Shown: positions 35,316 through 47,399 of the stretch, piece by piece
Layout: every line of letters begins with the position of its first letter
Numbering within the stretch: the stretch's first letter is position 1
From: Trema orientale
Taxonomy: Eukaryota > Streptophyta > Magnoliopsida > Rosales > Cannabaceae
Assembly (NCBI GenBank): GCA_002914845.1
Contig: JXTC01000091.1
Location: 146,680-210,679, forward strand
Direction of reading: 5' to 3'
Length of the DNA: 64,000 nt
Program-made: the position numbers and the translations under genes
Notes under the pieces: model-generated
Seen by the model: only the letters and a program-made list of their open reading frames with translations
Told to the model about the DNA's origin: nothing
The model's database searches: none

Positions 35316-38300
35316 GGAATTTCGTCTCGAAATTCATGTACAAACTGAGAGTACAAACAAGATCGAAAGAAATAGTCACTGGAAGTGTAATGAACACTCG
35401 ACTATAGAATTTTAGAGTATTAAACCGAATGCTAGATAATGAAAGCGCATGAAATAAACATCCCTCACTTGGCATTGGAATCCCACCGGCATACCAAACT
35501 GCACAGTGGTATGGTATAAGGATGCGTCCAAAGAGATACGGAATCATAAGATGGCTTAACCATAGGTATAAGAATCTCAACACCCATGGTTAGAAACAAC
35601 AACCTCAAGTACGTGAGTAATCAAAAATATAACAATAATAACCTTGGCTAGAAGCCGAGAACACAGGGCTCTGAATGCTGATTGTGATGCACCAAACTAT
35701 AACAACAGACCAAATGTCAATTATAAGAATACTGTCCCCTTGATCATACCAAATCAACAATCTCCTGGGACATATACCCATTTGTCTGCAGCTAGAATTT
35801 GGACCTAAATAATCTCGGAGTCAGTGACTCTAACAGGAGTCTCCTTTCAAGCACAGAACACAATAGAATAGAGTTTAAGACGAAGAACAAGAATCTTTGT
35901 GTTATACCACACAAGATAAACATAATTACAGATCCAAGGTGAAAAAAAGAGTCCAATAGCTCATAACTATTTTCCATTCCCAGATTAGAGAGAGGAATAA
36001 CACCACCACGAAACGCTTCTAGTCAAATACAAGACTAGAGCACCCAAATAGGAAATCACCAATACAAAACGTTAGTGCAAACTTCAATTTCAAATATAAG
36101 CACCCAAACATGAGAAATTTCAAAAGCATTTCAAACCTTTTATCCAATGTAAAACCTCATTAAAGAAAACCAAAACGAAAGCTGATCTCAGGACTCTACA
36201 AGTCTTTGATATAAAAAAATTTCCATGGAGGTAATCCAATATCCTGAAAATATGCATATGACAACCGAAATCGATACTTAACGCCCCAGAAATAAGGTTC
36301 TAATAGGATAAGCTATCTGGTACCATCCTCGAGTGACGCCTATCTCCCGTGAAACCTCATTTCAATTTTTAATGAAAACAATTTCAAAAACGTTTTTAAA
36401 AATATTTAATGTAAAAAGTGTTGAGGCCTGGGAATACTACACTAGTTCACAATATGGTTTCTCCCTGGCCAAAGGTAAACCACACCTGAACTTCGAGTAC
36501 CCTTCACAATATAAACATAGAGTCCAACGACTCTTAAGATAATATCCATAAGTGATCTCAGTCCAATTACCATTAATCATATAACAATAACCGTGTTATA
36601 TCTAATTTAAACCAAATTAGATCAAACTCAACATCAACATCTAGAAAAGTTTCACTCCATGCATATATGATGAAAATCTCTAACAGTCACAAGTATCAAC
36701 CTATACAATTGAGTTATACATGATGATCATTTAGTAAAACGAATATGGAATGCATGAAAAAGATACTAGTTTGTTCCCCATAATCAATGAAACGAACATT
36801 TATTATGAAATCTACTATTTCTTGGTAAAATGATAAACGAGGCCATATTTAAATCAAGATGGTCGATTTTTCTTTCAAAACTAATAAAACATTTGTGCCT
36901 CAATCTATATCACAACCAATACAATAGGATGTTTTTATAGAATTCCAAAATATTCTCCAAAATAACCAAACAAGTTTCAAAAAGTTTGAAAGTTTACATT
37001 TTTTTTTCTTTTTTTTTTAACGTACGTAGGGAAAAATTGGTAGTTTAGAAAATATTGAAGTGTGAAACATTGCTAAAGTATTTTCTCAAAGTGGATAAAA
37101 CAAACACCGATTCTTGCTTAACCCCTTTAAAATAAGCATTAAAAGTTCATGGAGATTATACTAGGCATAACAAACTAATTAATATATACATGAACTCCAT
37201 ATATTGGAAAGCTATAATCAAGTCTTCAAGAAGAATATCACACACTAACATGCACCACTCAAGGCTTGTCAAACATAAAACCAATGCACATAACTCAAAA
37301 CCTATCAAATATAACACCAAGGCATGTAACTCAATACCATTCATTGATTTGCAAATCAAAATTTTATTCTCCTCCCAAGCTATTCCCAACACTAGGGGGA
37401 TTGGTTCAAACCAATTACACAATGCCTAAAGTCTAATTAACACAAGCCCTGCATAACTCCAATGCAATTTTTGTTCACACCGTGGGAAATCGATCTAGTA
37501 TGAATCATAGTGACTCAACAATCTAACAAATACCAAGGGAATATGTATTAACCAAAAAGGTAAATCATATCGAAGCAAACTTGGAAGAAACATGCATTTG
37601 AATCCTCGAATACACAATGCACAAGGGACAAGCTCCATAGAATTTAAATCAAAATTCTCAACTCAAACATTTCCACCCAAAAAGAATTTTCATAATGCAG
37701 GTAGTCATATAAATTTTCATTCTCTAAGCAATACATCCTAGAGAAAATCACAGGTATAAATCCTCAAACATATGCGTGAAGCTAAAAATTTTCTCAAAAA
37801 TTATTCTCAATCTGTACCAAAGATTACTGAGTATTTAAACGTGTGAATATCGTTATTCAAAACTTTTCTTAAATAACTTAGATTCATTCATTTATATCTC
37901 AAGTAAACTTATGAAAATATTCATTAAATCTCTAATCAAGTATTAAGTAGGGATTGAAAAATGCTTAATAATCTACTAAGCCCAAAGTTTGAAAAGGAAC
38001 TTACAAAGTTTGATTTATGTATATATATTTATAGAAATAAACTACTTGGTCAAAAGGTATTTTAAATCGACATTTTCAAACGTAAAACAATTCTTACTAA
38101 TATACAAATAGGTTGGTAATGTCAAAATGCTTAGTTTCAAAGTAACGTAATTTAATTTAAAACAATACTTCCTTGGAAAGAGTGTATTACTTTCACCCAA
38201 CCAGTACTCAAGTTCAAAATATCCATAATCTCTTTGAAAATAAACATTTCATTTTGATCAAATACGAAGGTCTACGTTGTTTAAAACCTTAATTGTCAAG

Positions 38301-39133
38301 TTGGCATTTTCAAAAGTTCCAAAACTAAATAACTCAGTTTATAAATCCAACCGACTCTGAACAATTTAAGAGTTTTCATTGAAAGAACCACAATAACAAA
38401 ACTTGATAAACTAGAGATATGCAACTATATTTATTAAACAATATCTTAAATCACCAAGCCAATCACTTAATCAATGAGCACACTATGCAAAAAGTACCAC
38501 CAACACAAACACTCAGATATAAAATCAAGTCACAGTGTATCCAAATTAAGTAATCAGGAAGGTATCAATTCTACGAAAATAAGGTCTCAGTCTGATAAAC
38601 ACTAATAAACTCAAGCAACATCAATGAAATACAAACACTAAACCAGTGTATCACGAGTAAATATCCCTAAGAAAATAAAACTACAATTAGAAACTGCAAA
38701 CAAAAGCAATAACAAAAACTCGAGAGACAACATACAGGTAACCCACAAGACAGTCAAACACAACAGCCAAGGTATAGGATACCGGATTGCTACCTTATAA
38801 CCTATGAGGTTCACGTAGCTAACGACCTGAATGGACGGAAGAGTAAAAGAACGAACGTCCATTCGAAACGAAGGATTACGCTAAGAGCGAAAATCAATAG
38901 TCTCATGTCAACTCGACACTTCCAAGACTAATACTCCTGAGAAATCACCATCCCAAGGACACCGGAATTTCATCTTGAAGAAGTTTAAGAGAGGACTTAG
39001 AAGGAACAGGAGCAGAAGCAACTTATTTAGCCAATTCCTAAGTGATGTATGAGGTATTTATCAAAACTATTTCCAAAATATTTTTAAACACTAAAAATTA
39101 ACACAGGCTTGATCCCAGACGGATCTGAACAGT
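35316..39133 (-). mobile_element. Noncoding interior of the LARD-like element
   Basis: About 3.8 kb, AT-rich, with only short unrelated open frames (longest near 35311-35583 minus and 37156-37429 on both strands). No retrotransposon protein motif was found on either strand. Confidence 0.7.
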
Positions 39134-39145
39134 GCTCTGATACCA
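39134..39145 (-). other. Primer binding site (initiator tRNA-Met)
   Basis: The minus strand reads TGGTATCAGAGC, four bases inside the 5' LTR boundary at 39150. This is the standard plant PBS complementary to the 3' end of initiator tRNA-Met and fixes the element's orientation. Confidence 0.9.
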
Positions 39146-39149
39146 AGTC

Positions 39150-41432
39150 TATCACGACCTAAAATCTAAGGTCGTGACTTTTGGTAATTTTGAATATAAA
39201 TTAATATAAATAAAGACTTTACAAAATTCGGAGAAAACTAAGTACTTGGATATTTCATTTTAATCCTTGAATCATTAGAAATTCTATATAAAAGGGAACA
39301 CATATGTAGTTTAATTTATTAAGAAATATATGCCAATTAAAATTCAAAGAAACATAGTTAATTTGCATGAAAACTTGGTTTAATAAAAACTTTAATGTTG
39401 ATTAAAATGAAGTTCGCAAATCATAAATCAGAAAGTCCAAAAACTAATTTACAAAGTTAATCAAGATTCCAAGTACTCAAATCTTTAAAAAAAATATTCT
39501 CCTTAAGAACCAAAGAGTCCCATTTATATACCAAGTCCTCAAATGGTAGAAAATATGTCCTCATACATTCATTTAGCATAAACAACAAACTTGGCTAAAT
39601 AGTTAGACATGAAGAAAAATAAAACAAGGTATAAGGACCAACCAAATAGGAATAGGAATAAGACTGCATACATGAGCCAAGCGACCTGTCTAACCATCGA
39701 GACAACTAACTCGAATGGACAACCACCTGAAAGGAAGGGAAATAAGAGGGGTGAGCTCGAAAGCTCAGTAAGAAAACTATTACCTCAATTAAAAACCCGT
39801 TTTAGTGATGGAAAGCCCTTGCATGGTTAGTTTAATCCAAAATAACTTTGCGAAACCATATGTGTATATATTCATCAAAACATCTAAAACCAATAGTCTA
39901 TATGCACATACATATATATACATGCACAGAATCATAATATCTCAAAACCAATCAGTCCATAAACACATGACACAAATTCGCCCATACCCATGAGTTCACA
40001 ACCTCTCGTCAATGGAAACCAGGGTGTTGGCACTACGTGTGCCATACAGCCTGCCTGACACCTAGCTCATAACTGGAGGGGACACCCGTGTGTCGCCTAC
40101 CAAACTTGGAGGGGCAATCGCATTGCCTACGCCTGCCAAATGGGGAGGTAATCAGAAGAAATACCCCGCGCAGGTTCACGGACTCTGCACCGTCGTGGGG
40201 CCGCAGCGCCATATTGTAAAAATCCCATGATATTAACCTGGTACTTATGTGTGATACTATGACACGTGTACTATGAACTGATGTGTAAAATATCCATGCC
40301 GTAAATCAAATTCAAATGATGCTCTGGTTTTTAATAAAATGGTTAATTTAGTTTTACAGAAAAATGGGCAGCATAACGGCCCTATTTTAACATATCCAAA
40401 AATAACCTGTACTCAGAAAAGTCCCTGAGCAATCTAATATAAATAATACAATTCAATCCCATCACATATATCCACAACAGTTCCAAAATCATGTTTGTCA
40501 TCATGTGTTGCAGAAAGTAAGTTTTAATCAAAAACGATGTAAAACAGAGGTAACAGAATCCCTACCTCACTAGAATAGTGATACCACGCTATTGGATGCT
40601 CAAGGTGCCGATTGGACGATCGTTCGGAGGGTCAGGAACCAATTCCACGCCCTCGATCGCTCTCTTGGGAACAACCAACTTCTCAACAGAGCTTCAAATC
40701 AATGAATGGACCCCTTCATTGAATTCCTAATGTCCAAAATAGCTAAGTTAGATATATGACTCGACTAATTCGGGTTCGAGCCGGCACTGGAGTAGTGACA
40801 CACAAAACTGGACAAAATCTAAGCCGTTAGATGTCGTTTTTCGTGCCGATCACCCAATATAGTCAATATATATATCAAACTTCTCTATTTTCCAAGTACA
40901 ATCCAAAAATGACAACAAAAACGTAATCTAACGGTCAGATCGAAAACTAAAATTCAAAATTCAAAATACCCTAAAATGGCAACTTTCAATCCGGGCAAAA
41001 TGGGATCACGATATATATACCTGGAGCTTCCTCTCGACGAGACGAGTCCAACAAGCCCAAGAACACGGCCTGAAATGGCCAGAATCGTCGCCAGAAATCG
41101 AAACTTCACGCGGCTAAAATTGGCATTTTCTGGCAACGTCAAGCTCGTCGACGACCGAGGACCGGTGGCGCAGGCTACTGGCGGCATGGGGGAGCTTCGC
41201 CGGTGGGTGGCGGGGCCAGACGATGACCGGCGGCGACTGCTCCTCCTTATATCGAGACGAGGGAGAGAAACGAGAGGGAGGGGGGGTGAGATCGGGAGGG
41301 GGAATGAGAGAGAGAGTGAGCAGTACATATATATATAATTACTTTTTTAACTTTTTTTTTTTTAATAGTATGACCATTTTGCCCTAAGTAGTCAAATGAC
41401 CATTTTGCCCTCAAAAAGTATGGGATATTACA
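39150..41432 (-). repeat. 5' LTR of the LARD-like element
   Basis: 2283 bp. Starts on the minus strand at 41432 with TGTAATATCCCATAC and ends at 39150 with GGTCGTGATA, one base off the canonical ...CA end kept by the other LTR. Compared with the 3' LTR there is a short duplicated GACCATTTTGCCCT block near 41370-41410. Confidence 0.9.
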
Positions 41433-41546
41433 TTTAGAATAAAAAGTTTCCTACAGTCACTCGTGTACTTTTTATGGACTTAGTCCTTATGTATAATAAT
41501 CACATGTTAACGAAGAAGTGAGAGAGCTCAGTAATAAGAATACTTA

Positions 41547-41981
41547 GGGTTTGCTTGGATTCACTTTCGTTTTCTGGTTTTTGTTTTTTTAAACAGAAAA
41601 ATAGAATTTTTTTTGAAAATTTGCTTGGCAACCTTGTTTTTGTTTTTTATTTTTAAAAATTGTTACCAAAAATTTCAAAAAAAATGGTAACAAAAAATTT
41701 CTAATACCTTTATTTTTTTAAACAAATTTCAAAAACAAAAGAATGTAATATTTGTACACAAGTGTGTACATATATATATATATATATATATACATACACA
41801 AATATAAGCCTATATGACTTTCTTTATCATTATTTGCACTTTATTGTTTTTGAAAACAAATAGTGAAATAAAGTTTGCTAAGCATATTTCTTGTTTACAA
41901 AAATTGAAAATCAAAACAAAATTTTTACTTCTGTTTTCAATTTATTTAAACAAAAAATTGGAAGTGAATCCAAGCAAGCCC
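41547..41981. mobile_element. Tourist-like (PIF/Harbinger) MITE
   Basis: Terminal inverted repeats GGGTTTGCTTGGATTCACTT and GGGCTTGCTTGGATTCACTT (one mismatch in 20), with TTA on both outer flanks (41544-41546 and 41982-41984), the TSD of PIF/Harbinger elements. 435 bp, no coding capacity, with an internal (TA)n tract at about 41769-41791. It lies about 110 bp from the LTR element. Confidence 0.85.
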
Positions 41982-42014
41982 TTATTATCCGAAAATTTAA
42001 GTCACACTAAGAAT

Positions 42015-42108
42015 AAGTGTGAAATTTTTCATCCTATAATTTAAAAAAAAATAATAATAATAATTTCTTAGTGTGAAACTTTTCATCCTATAATTTAAAA
42101 AAAAAAAA
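42015..42108. repeat. Short tandem duplication (~50 bp)
   Basis: TTCATCCTATAATTTAAAAA with its preceding TGTGAAA block occurs at about 42018 and 42072, separated by an AAT run. Confidence 0.75.
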
Positions 42109-43049
42109 AACACGTGTCTTCTTTGAGGGATTTCTTAATAAAAGTAGTACAACATATTAACTTGTATAACCAGTCCAAAGCCACCGGCTGACAAAATGGA
42201 GAGTTCTTGGGGATGAAAAAGTGATTTTTTGAGGGGCATTTTTTTTTTTAATTATTAGTATGAAAAAAGACAACAAAAGTAAAGGTGAAACGGTAAATTC
42301 AACAATATAAGTTATTGATGACCATGTACGATTTTACATAACTGCCATTGTAAAAGCAAACCAAGACGTTGTAAAATGAGGTACGCGTAAATAACAATCA
42401 CAATAAACAGAATGTCTCCTTTTTGGGATATTTTATCTTTGGGTTTGATTTATATGATTGTAGTTTTCAATTCAGGTAACTAAGTAAGACCATGGACAAC
42501 TTTGTTGAAGTTTCACGTATCAATATATTGAGCATTTATAATTCTTATTTTAAATATTTTACATTTTTTCAAGTAATTTCATAATTAATTCATAAATTAT
42601 TACGAAAATATAAGCATAATAGAACTAACCAAACTACTTCATGATGTAAATCATGTCACAAATTATATGAAAAAATAAATTTGAGATCTTTTATCTTTTA
42701 TTATTACTAAAATAACTCTTTCGTCATTACAAGATCAAAGTTACATTAATTGCAAGATTTGATACAATGTTGTACTTAATGCTATTTTTTAACACCAAGT
42801 ATATTATATGCTAAATTTAGCATAACAAATAGCATTCTATTGAAAGAAGCTTTTTATGCTCAAAGCTAAATTCAAACATTAGCAACAAAATAGCATTGCA
42901 CTAGATATGCTCTTACATTCATTTTTTTAACTAAGCAGTCTCAAATTAATATAGTATTCAGTAGTAGGCTAAAATCCGGTTTCGAAAAATATATATAATA
43001 GGATGAATTTCCAGTTGTTTGCATCATCAATGGCGTAGACTATAGATCT
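42109..43049. other. Intergenic, nothing recognised
   Basis: AT-rich DNA without gene or element features that I can support. Confidence 0.4.
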
Positions 43050-43059
43050 TTAAAAATAA

Positions 43060-43403
43060 GGATATTATTATTTTTATACCTTGTATTTTGACAATTTCTT
43101 CAAACTATCTTGTATTTTAGTTATTATCAATATTGATCCTTAAATTTAAAATTTGTTAGAAATTTATAGCCTAGCAGTTAATTTACCAAAATGTCATTTA
43201 AAAAATTAAAAATAAACTGTATAAAAACTGATTCAAGAATAAATTTATTAAATCATCTTAGTAAATTAACTGCTCTAAATTGGTATTATGGTATAAATTT
43301 GTAACATCTTTTAAATCTAAAAGTTAATATTGATAATAACCAAAGCACAAAGTATAAATTAAACAAAGTATCAAAATACAATATATAAAAGTGATACTAA
43401 CTC
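43060..43403. mobile_element. Mutator-type MITE with ~130-bp inverted repeats
   Basis: Direct flanks TTAAAAATAA at 43050-43059 and 43404-43413 (10 bp). The left arm and reversed right arm share TTGTATTTTGA, then GGTTATTATCAATATT (GTT variant), then an ACAAATTTATA/GAAATTTATA block and AGCAGTTAATTTAC, about 130 bp each. 344 bp, noncoding. Confidence 0.75.
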
Positions 43404-43413
43404 TTAAAAATAA

Positions 43414-44292
43414 ATAAATAAAATGAAATAATATCAAGTTCCTTGAAATGCATATTAGAGTCGCTTGGAATCCGTGTTTGTATGGTCTTAAAAACATGGA
43501 TTATTTCCTTCTTTCTCTTATTCACATAGATAGGTAGTTGAGATTTGAACTTCACGCAAACTAGAGTAATTGAGACACTTCTCTATGAACTTTGTTTATA
43601 ACTTTGGACCATTAAATTTTAATCTGATGGTTATAATGATATTTAGTAATTTTATCAAAAAACAAAAATCTAATTAAATATTTATGACTTAAAAAATTAG
43701 TAACCTATATGTGACCTATGAGTTGGAATTTTTTTTTTCCAATCTCTTTTTCATTGTTTTTTCTTTTTTTCATTCTATTGTTTATTTTTATTAAAAAATA
43801 AATAGAAAAACAAGTAACCGTATATATATCTAGATATTTTTTTTTTCTAAAGAACTAACTGTATATATACTAAATTTTTCATTAAAAAATGAGTCCTTTT
43901 TTATAATTTCAAAACTAACATTATATATCCCCTAAAAAAAAACTAATGTTATGTATATATCCTTTAAAAAAAACAACTAACCATTAATATAAAACTATTA
44001 AATACTAATTTTTTATCAAAATTTTTTCTTAAAAAAACATTCTTTCTTTTTTATAATTTCAAAACTAATATTTCCTTTCATTAAAAAAAAAAACTAACGT
44101 TACATCTCATATAAAAACAAAATTAACATTATTTATATTCTCAAAAAAATTATTTATTCATATTAGTAGCATAATATGTTCAAATTAAATGAAATTTAAA
44201 AAATTAAACTTATAAGTTAAAATCAAAAAAAGAAAAGAAATAAATAAAAAAGAAAAATAATTGAATAAAACATTAATTGATCAAAAATAGAT
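43414..44292. other. AT-rich low-complexity DNA
   Basis: Many poly-A/T runs and repeated AAAACTAA(C/T)ATTATAT-like phrases at about 43850-44150. No gene found. Confidence 0.45.
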
Positions 44293-44397
44293 GAAATTAC
44301 TTGCTATTGTAGGTCATATTCAACTTGATAATTTTACCCATCCATGGAGTAAAAACAAAAATCTCCATTGAAACATCACCCATATATATATATATAT
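44293..44397. repeat. Dispersed repeat related to 30798-30905
   Basis: Shares TGTAGGT(C/T)ATATTC(A/T)ACTTGAT, AAACAAAAAT(C/G)TCCA(T/C)TGAAA and an ACCC end with the segment in WAKL gene 3 intron 2. Its end is an inverted copy of the start of the next element, so it may be the tail of a related MITE. Confidence 0.5.
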
Positions 44398-44652
44398 GGG
44401 TGAGGTTTCAATGGTTACTGCTATATTTACCCATTGATGGTTACTGTTTTTTTAGCCGTTGGATAAAAATTTAATAGTTTTAATTACATTAGTAGTTGGG
44501 CAACAAAATTTATTATAATTAATTGGCATTGATATTATAAAATTTTTTTAGAAAGTCAACTTAGTAATGACCTAATTTAAATAATAAATTTATTATTACA
44601 CATATTTTAATAATGGTTATTCATGTAGATGTAACCATTGAAATCTCCTCCA
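44398..44652. mobile_element. MITE candidate
   Basis: The left end GGGTGAGGTTTCAATGGTTAC and the reversed right end GGAGGAGATTTCAATGGTTAC match at most positions, and the match extends by several further bases. About 255 bp, noncoding, flanked by TA-rich DNA in which no unique TSD can be fixed. Confidence 0.6.
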
Positions 44653-45214
44653 TTTATATATAAACAGTCAATTACTCATTAACATGCTACATATTTATGG
44701 AGGACAGGGTCCAACAAAGTACAATACTTGCATCTGACATGGTAATCAACTAAGCTCGTCATTTGATGGGCCCTTGTTATTTCATCGAGCTTTCTTGGTG
44801 TTGGTGCCCATCAATCCTGTTACGAATGTCTGAAGAGCGTATAAATTTTGGTATTCTTAAAGTAATTATAGTATCGTAAGTCGTAACTATAAATGAATAC
44901 CATTTTTCGTGAGCGTGTTATTCCTAATTAATTCCTTAGTCTCATAGGAAAAATGAGTATATTTTTTTTCACGGATATTTCTTCTTTTTTTTTTTCGAGC
45001 AAAAAAGCCTGCAAAAGCGGGCAATAACTGAAATTTTTTTTGACGGATATTTCACTTTTATCGTGTTGTAAATAAAAGTAAGGTAATCGTTATTTCAATT
45101 ATCAAAAAAAAAAAAAGGTAATCGTTATTTCAAAAAAAAAAAAAAAAAGAAAGAAGTAAGGAATCCTTGGTAAAATTATTATGTTAAAACAAAAAAAAAT
45201 TTGACTAAACCTCA
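44653..45214. other. Intergenic, nothing recognised
   Basis: AT-rich DNA containing a small local duplication of GGTAATCGTTATTTCAA at about 45082 and 45117. Confidence 0.4.
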
Positions 45215-45224
45215 AAGTAGTTTT

Positions 45225-45790
45225 AGGGCCAAAAATTTTCTATACAACAGAGCAATACGATTTGAGAACGGCACGAGATATATAGATTTAGGTGATCCAT
45301 TTAATTTTTGTGTCAATTTCGAGTTGATACATGTAACACGAATAATAAACAGATGAATTTTGGGTCAACCTACTTAATATGAAAATAACTAATGTAACAA
45401 TTTAATTAAATAGGTTGTTTTCGTATCGTATCAATACGACACAAATATGACACATTTATTAATATTTTAATATTTTAAATATAATTTTGATTAATTCTAA
45501 ACATAATTGTATATATTTAGTTGAATTAATTAGTGTATAATCATTTTAAAGTTGAGTAATCATGTCGGTTTTAAATATTTGTGTCAAATAAGTCATAATA
45601 TAATACATAACACATTTATTAAACAGGTTATACATCTCGTGTTGTATTACACGTGTATTAATCATGTCGTGTATAAGTTTAGATTTTTGACATATTTATT
45701 AATTGTGTCATGTTCAAGTTGTGGTATTATCTTGTCGTGTTGTAATCATAACGACCAGAACACGATACGATAACATGAATTGTCAATCTT
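45225..45790. mobile_element. Unclassified insertion with 10-bp TSD
   Basis: AAGTAGTTTT occurs at 45215-45224 and 45791-45800. The flanks outside these, when joined, match a second uninterrupted local copy at about 45869-45990 (GGTAAAATTATTATGTTAAAA...CTAAACCTCAAAGT then TGTTAGATCAAGTTG). The 566-bp insert is therefore real. It contains repeated ACACG/GTGTCGTGTT-type phrases common in plant nonautonomous elements. The ends are not clear inverted repeats. Confidence 0.7.
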
Positions 45791-45800
45791 AAGTAGTTTT

Positions 45801-47399
45801 TTTATTGTCTTTTTTTGTTAGATCAAGTTGCTTCTAGAGAAAGTATTTTTTAAGAGAGTTTACTCCTTGTAATCGTTGGTAAAATTATTATGTTAAAATA
45901 TTTATAAAAAAAAAGGACTAAACCTCAAAGTGGTTTTCCTTATTATTTTTTTGTTAGATCAAGTTGTTTCTAAAGAAAATATTAAAAAGTTTACTAGACA
46001 GTACCAAATAAATTAGGTAATTTGCAATATATTATTACATTTATGCCAAAAAAGAATCTGACGTATACACTAACACTTGTCTTTTTTACTAAAAACGTAC
46101 GCGTATGCACGTAATTCACCTATATATATAGCTAAGGCTCACGTGAGTCACCTAACAGAACATCATGAACAACCATTCTTCCCTCTGCTTAATAGTGAAG
46201 CAGTCTTCTGTATTTACCTATGTCTTTGATCTTAGGCAAGTCATGCTATAATTCAAAATAATTAAGGATAAGAAGACTTATATAATAACACATTGGTCAA
46301 GATGGGACTCATATTAGGACCCGTGACAGAACCATTTTATATTATATGAGCTAAAATATTTCCAATATAATTAATAATGGTAAAAGTATACCCACTTCTA
46401 CACTAGCTTCTAGAAGCGCTCTATGACATCATCAGCTAATGTGGTTGACGATGTGGTATCGATATGATGTTGCAACTTCTAACTAGTTAGGTGTACATAC
46501 CAATTAAAGGATGACGTATGTCATTATTTTAAATTAATTAATTTGTGTCATCATAAGAAGTTGTCCCATCAACTGGTAATTACAAAAGTTTTTTTTTTGA
46601 TAAACAATTACAAAAGTTAATTGGTTAATACATCTAATATTTCACCATTTGTAACCAAGCAATCTTCAGCTGATACCTGAATCTTCAGCGAAAAAACAAA
46701 ACACCTGAATGGCGGCTATAAGCTTAATTTAATGTCAGTATCATTAATTTCAAAATTAATTAGATGCAAAAAAAAAAAAAAAAAAAAGCGAAATGCATTT
46801 GAATCACTCCAGATTATTTACACATATTTTAACTATATCCAACGTGACGTAATTTAAGACACTTTTGGAGAAGGAAAACCCAGCATGATACACAATTCCA
46901 ACTAATTCTTTAGATTAAAAAAAAAAAATCATGTGTGACGTACAATAGTGTCAAAATGGGCAATACATAGTCATACTGAACCGACAAAAAAACAACAGAA
47001 ATAATAATCGTACTTCAAACAATACATCCGGATGAGCATAAGCACAATACAATACCAGGAAATACATGATTAAGGCAGCCATGACTACTTCAGAAAAACG
47101 TCATCTAATTAGATTTACAGTATGCTAATAACTTTTACCTAATTTTTTTAAATAAAAAAATGGAAAAAAAATCATTTTAATTATTATTGTTGTTATTTTT
47201 TTCTAAATAAAAGTAAAAATAGATAGATTTTTGAAACATATTTGGTATATATGTTAGAATAATAAATTAACTCGAGAAGAATACCAAAATATATTTAGAA
47301 AAAGTATATGATAACAAAGAAAGAAATACTTTTTGCCAATTTGTGAATAAAAAAACACATTTTATTTCAAATTTAATTAGAATTATTTTATTATTAAAA
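45801..47399. other. Intergenic, nothing recognised
   Basis: AT-rich DNA with poly-A runs (for example near 46767-46787). No gene, RNA gene or complete element found. Confidence 0.4.

Larger units (their letters stand above)
33063..41432 (-). mobile_element. Complete non-autonomous LTR retrotransposon (LARD-like)
   Basis: An 8370-bp element with exact 5-bp TSD TTTAG (33058-33062 and 41433-41437), two LTRs over 2.2 kb, and minus-strand PBS and PPT. LTR ends are TGTAATATCCCATAC and GGGTCGTGACA (inner copy TGATA). The 3850-bp interior has no recognisable gag, protease, RT, RNase H or integrase in any frame, so it must use proteins made elsewhere. Long LTRs, all cis signals and a noncoding interior define LARDs. 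The PPT/LTR junction resembles Tekay/Del chromoviruses, suggesting that lineage as donor (inference). The LTRs differ by scattered substitutions and small indels, so insertion was not very recent. Confidence 0.9.
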
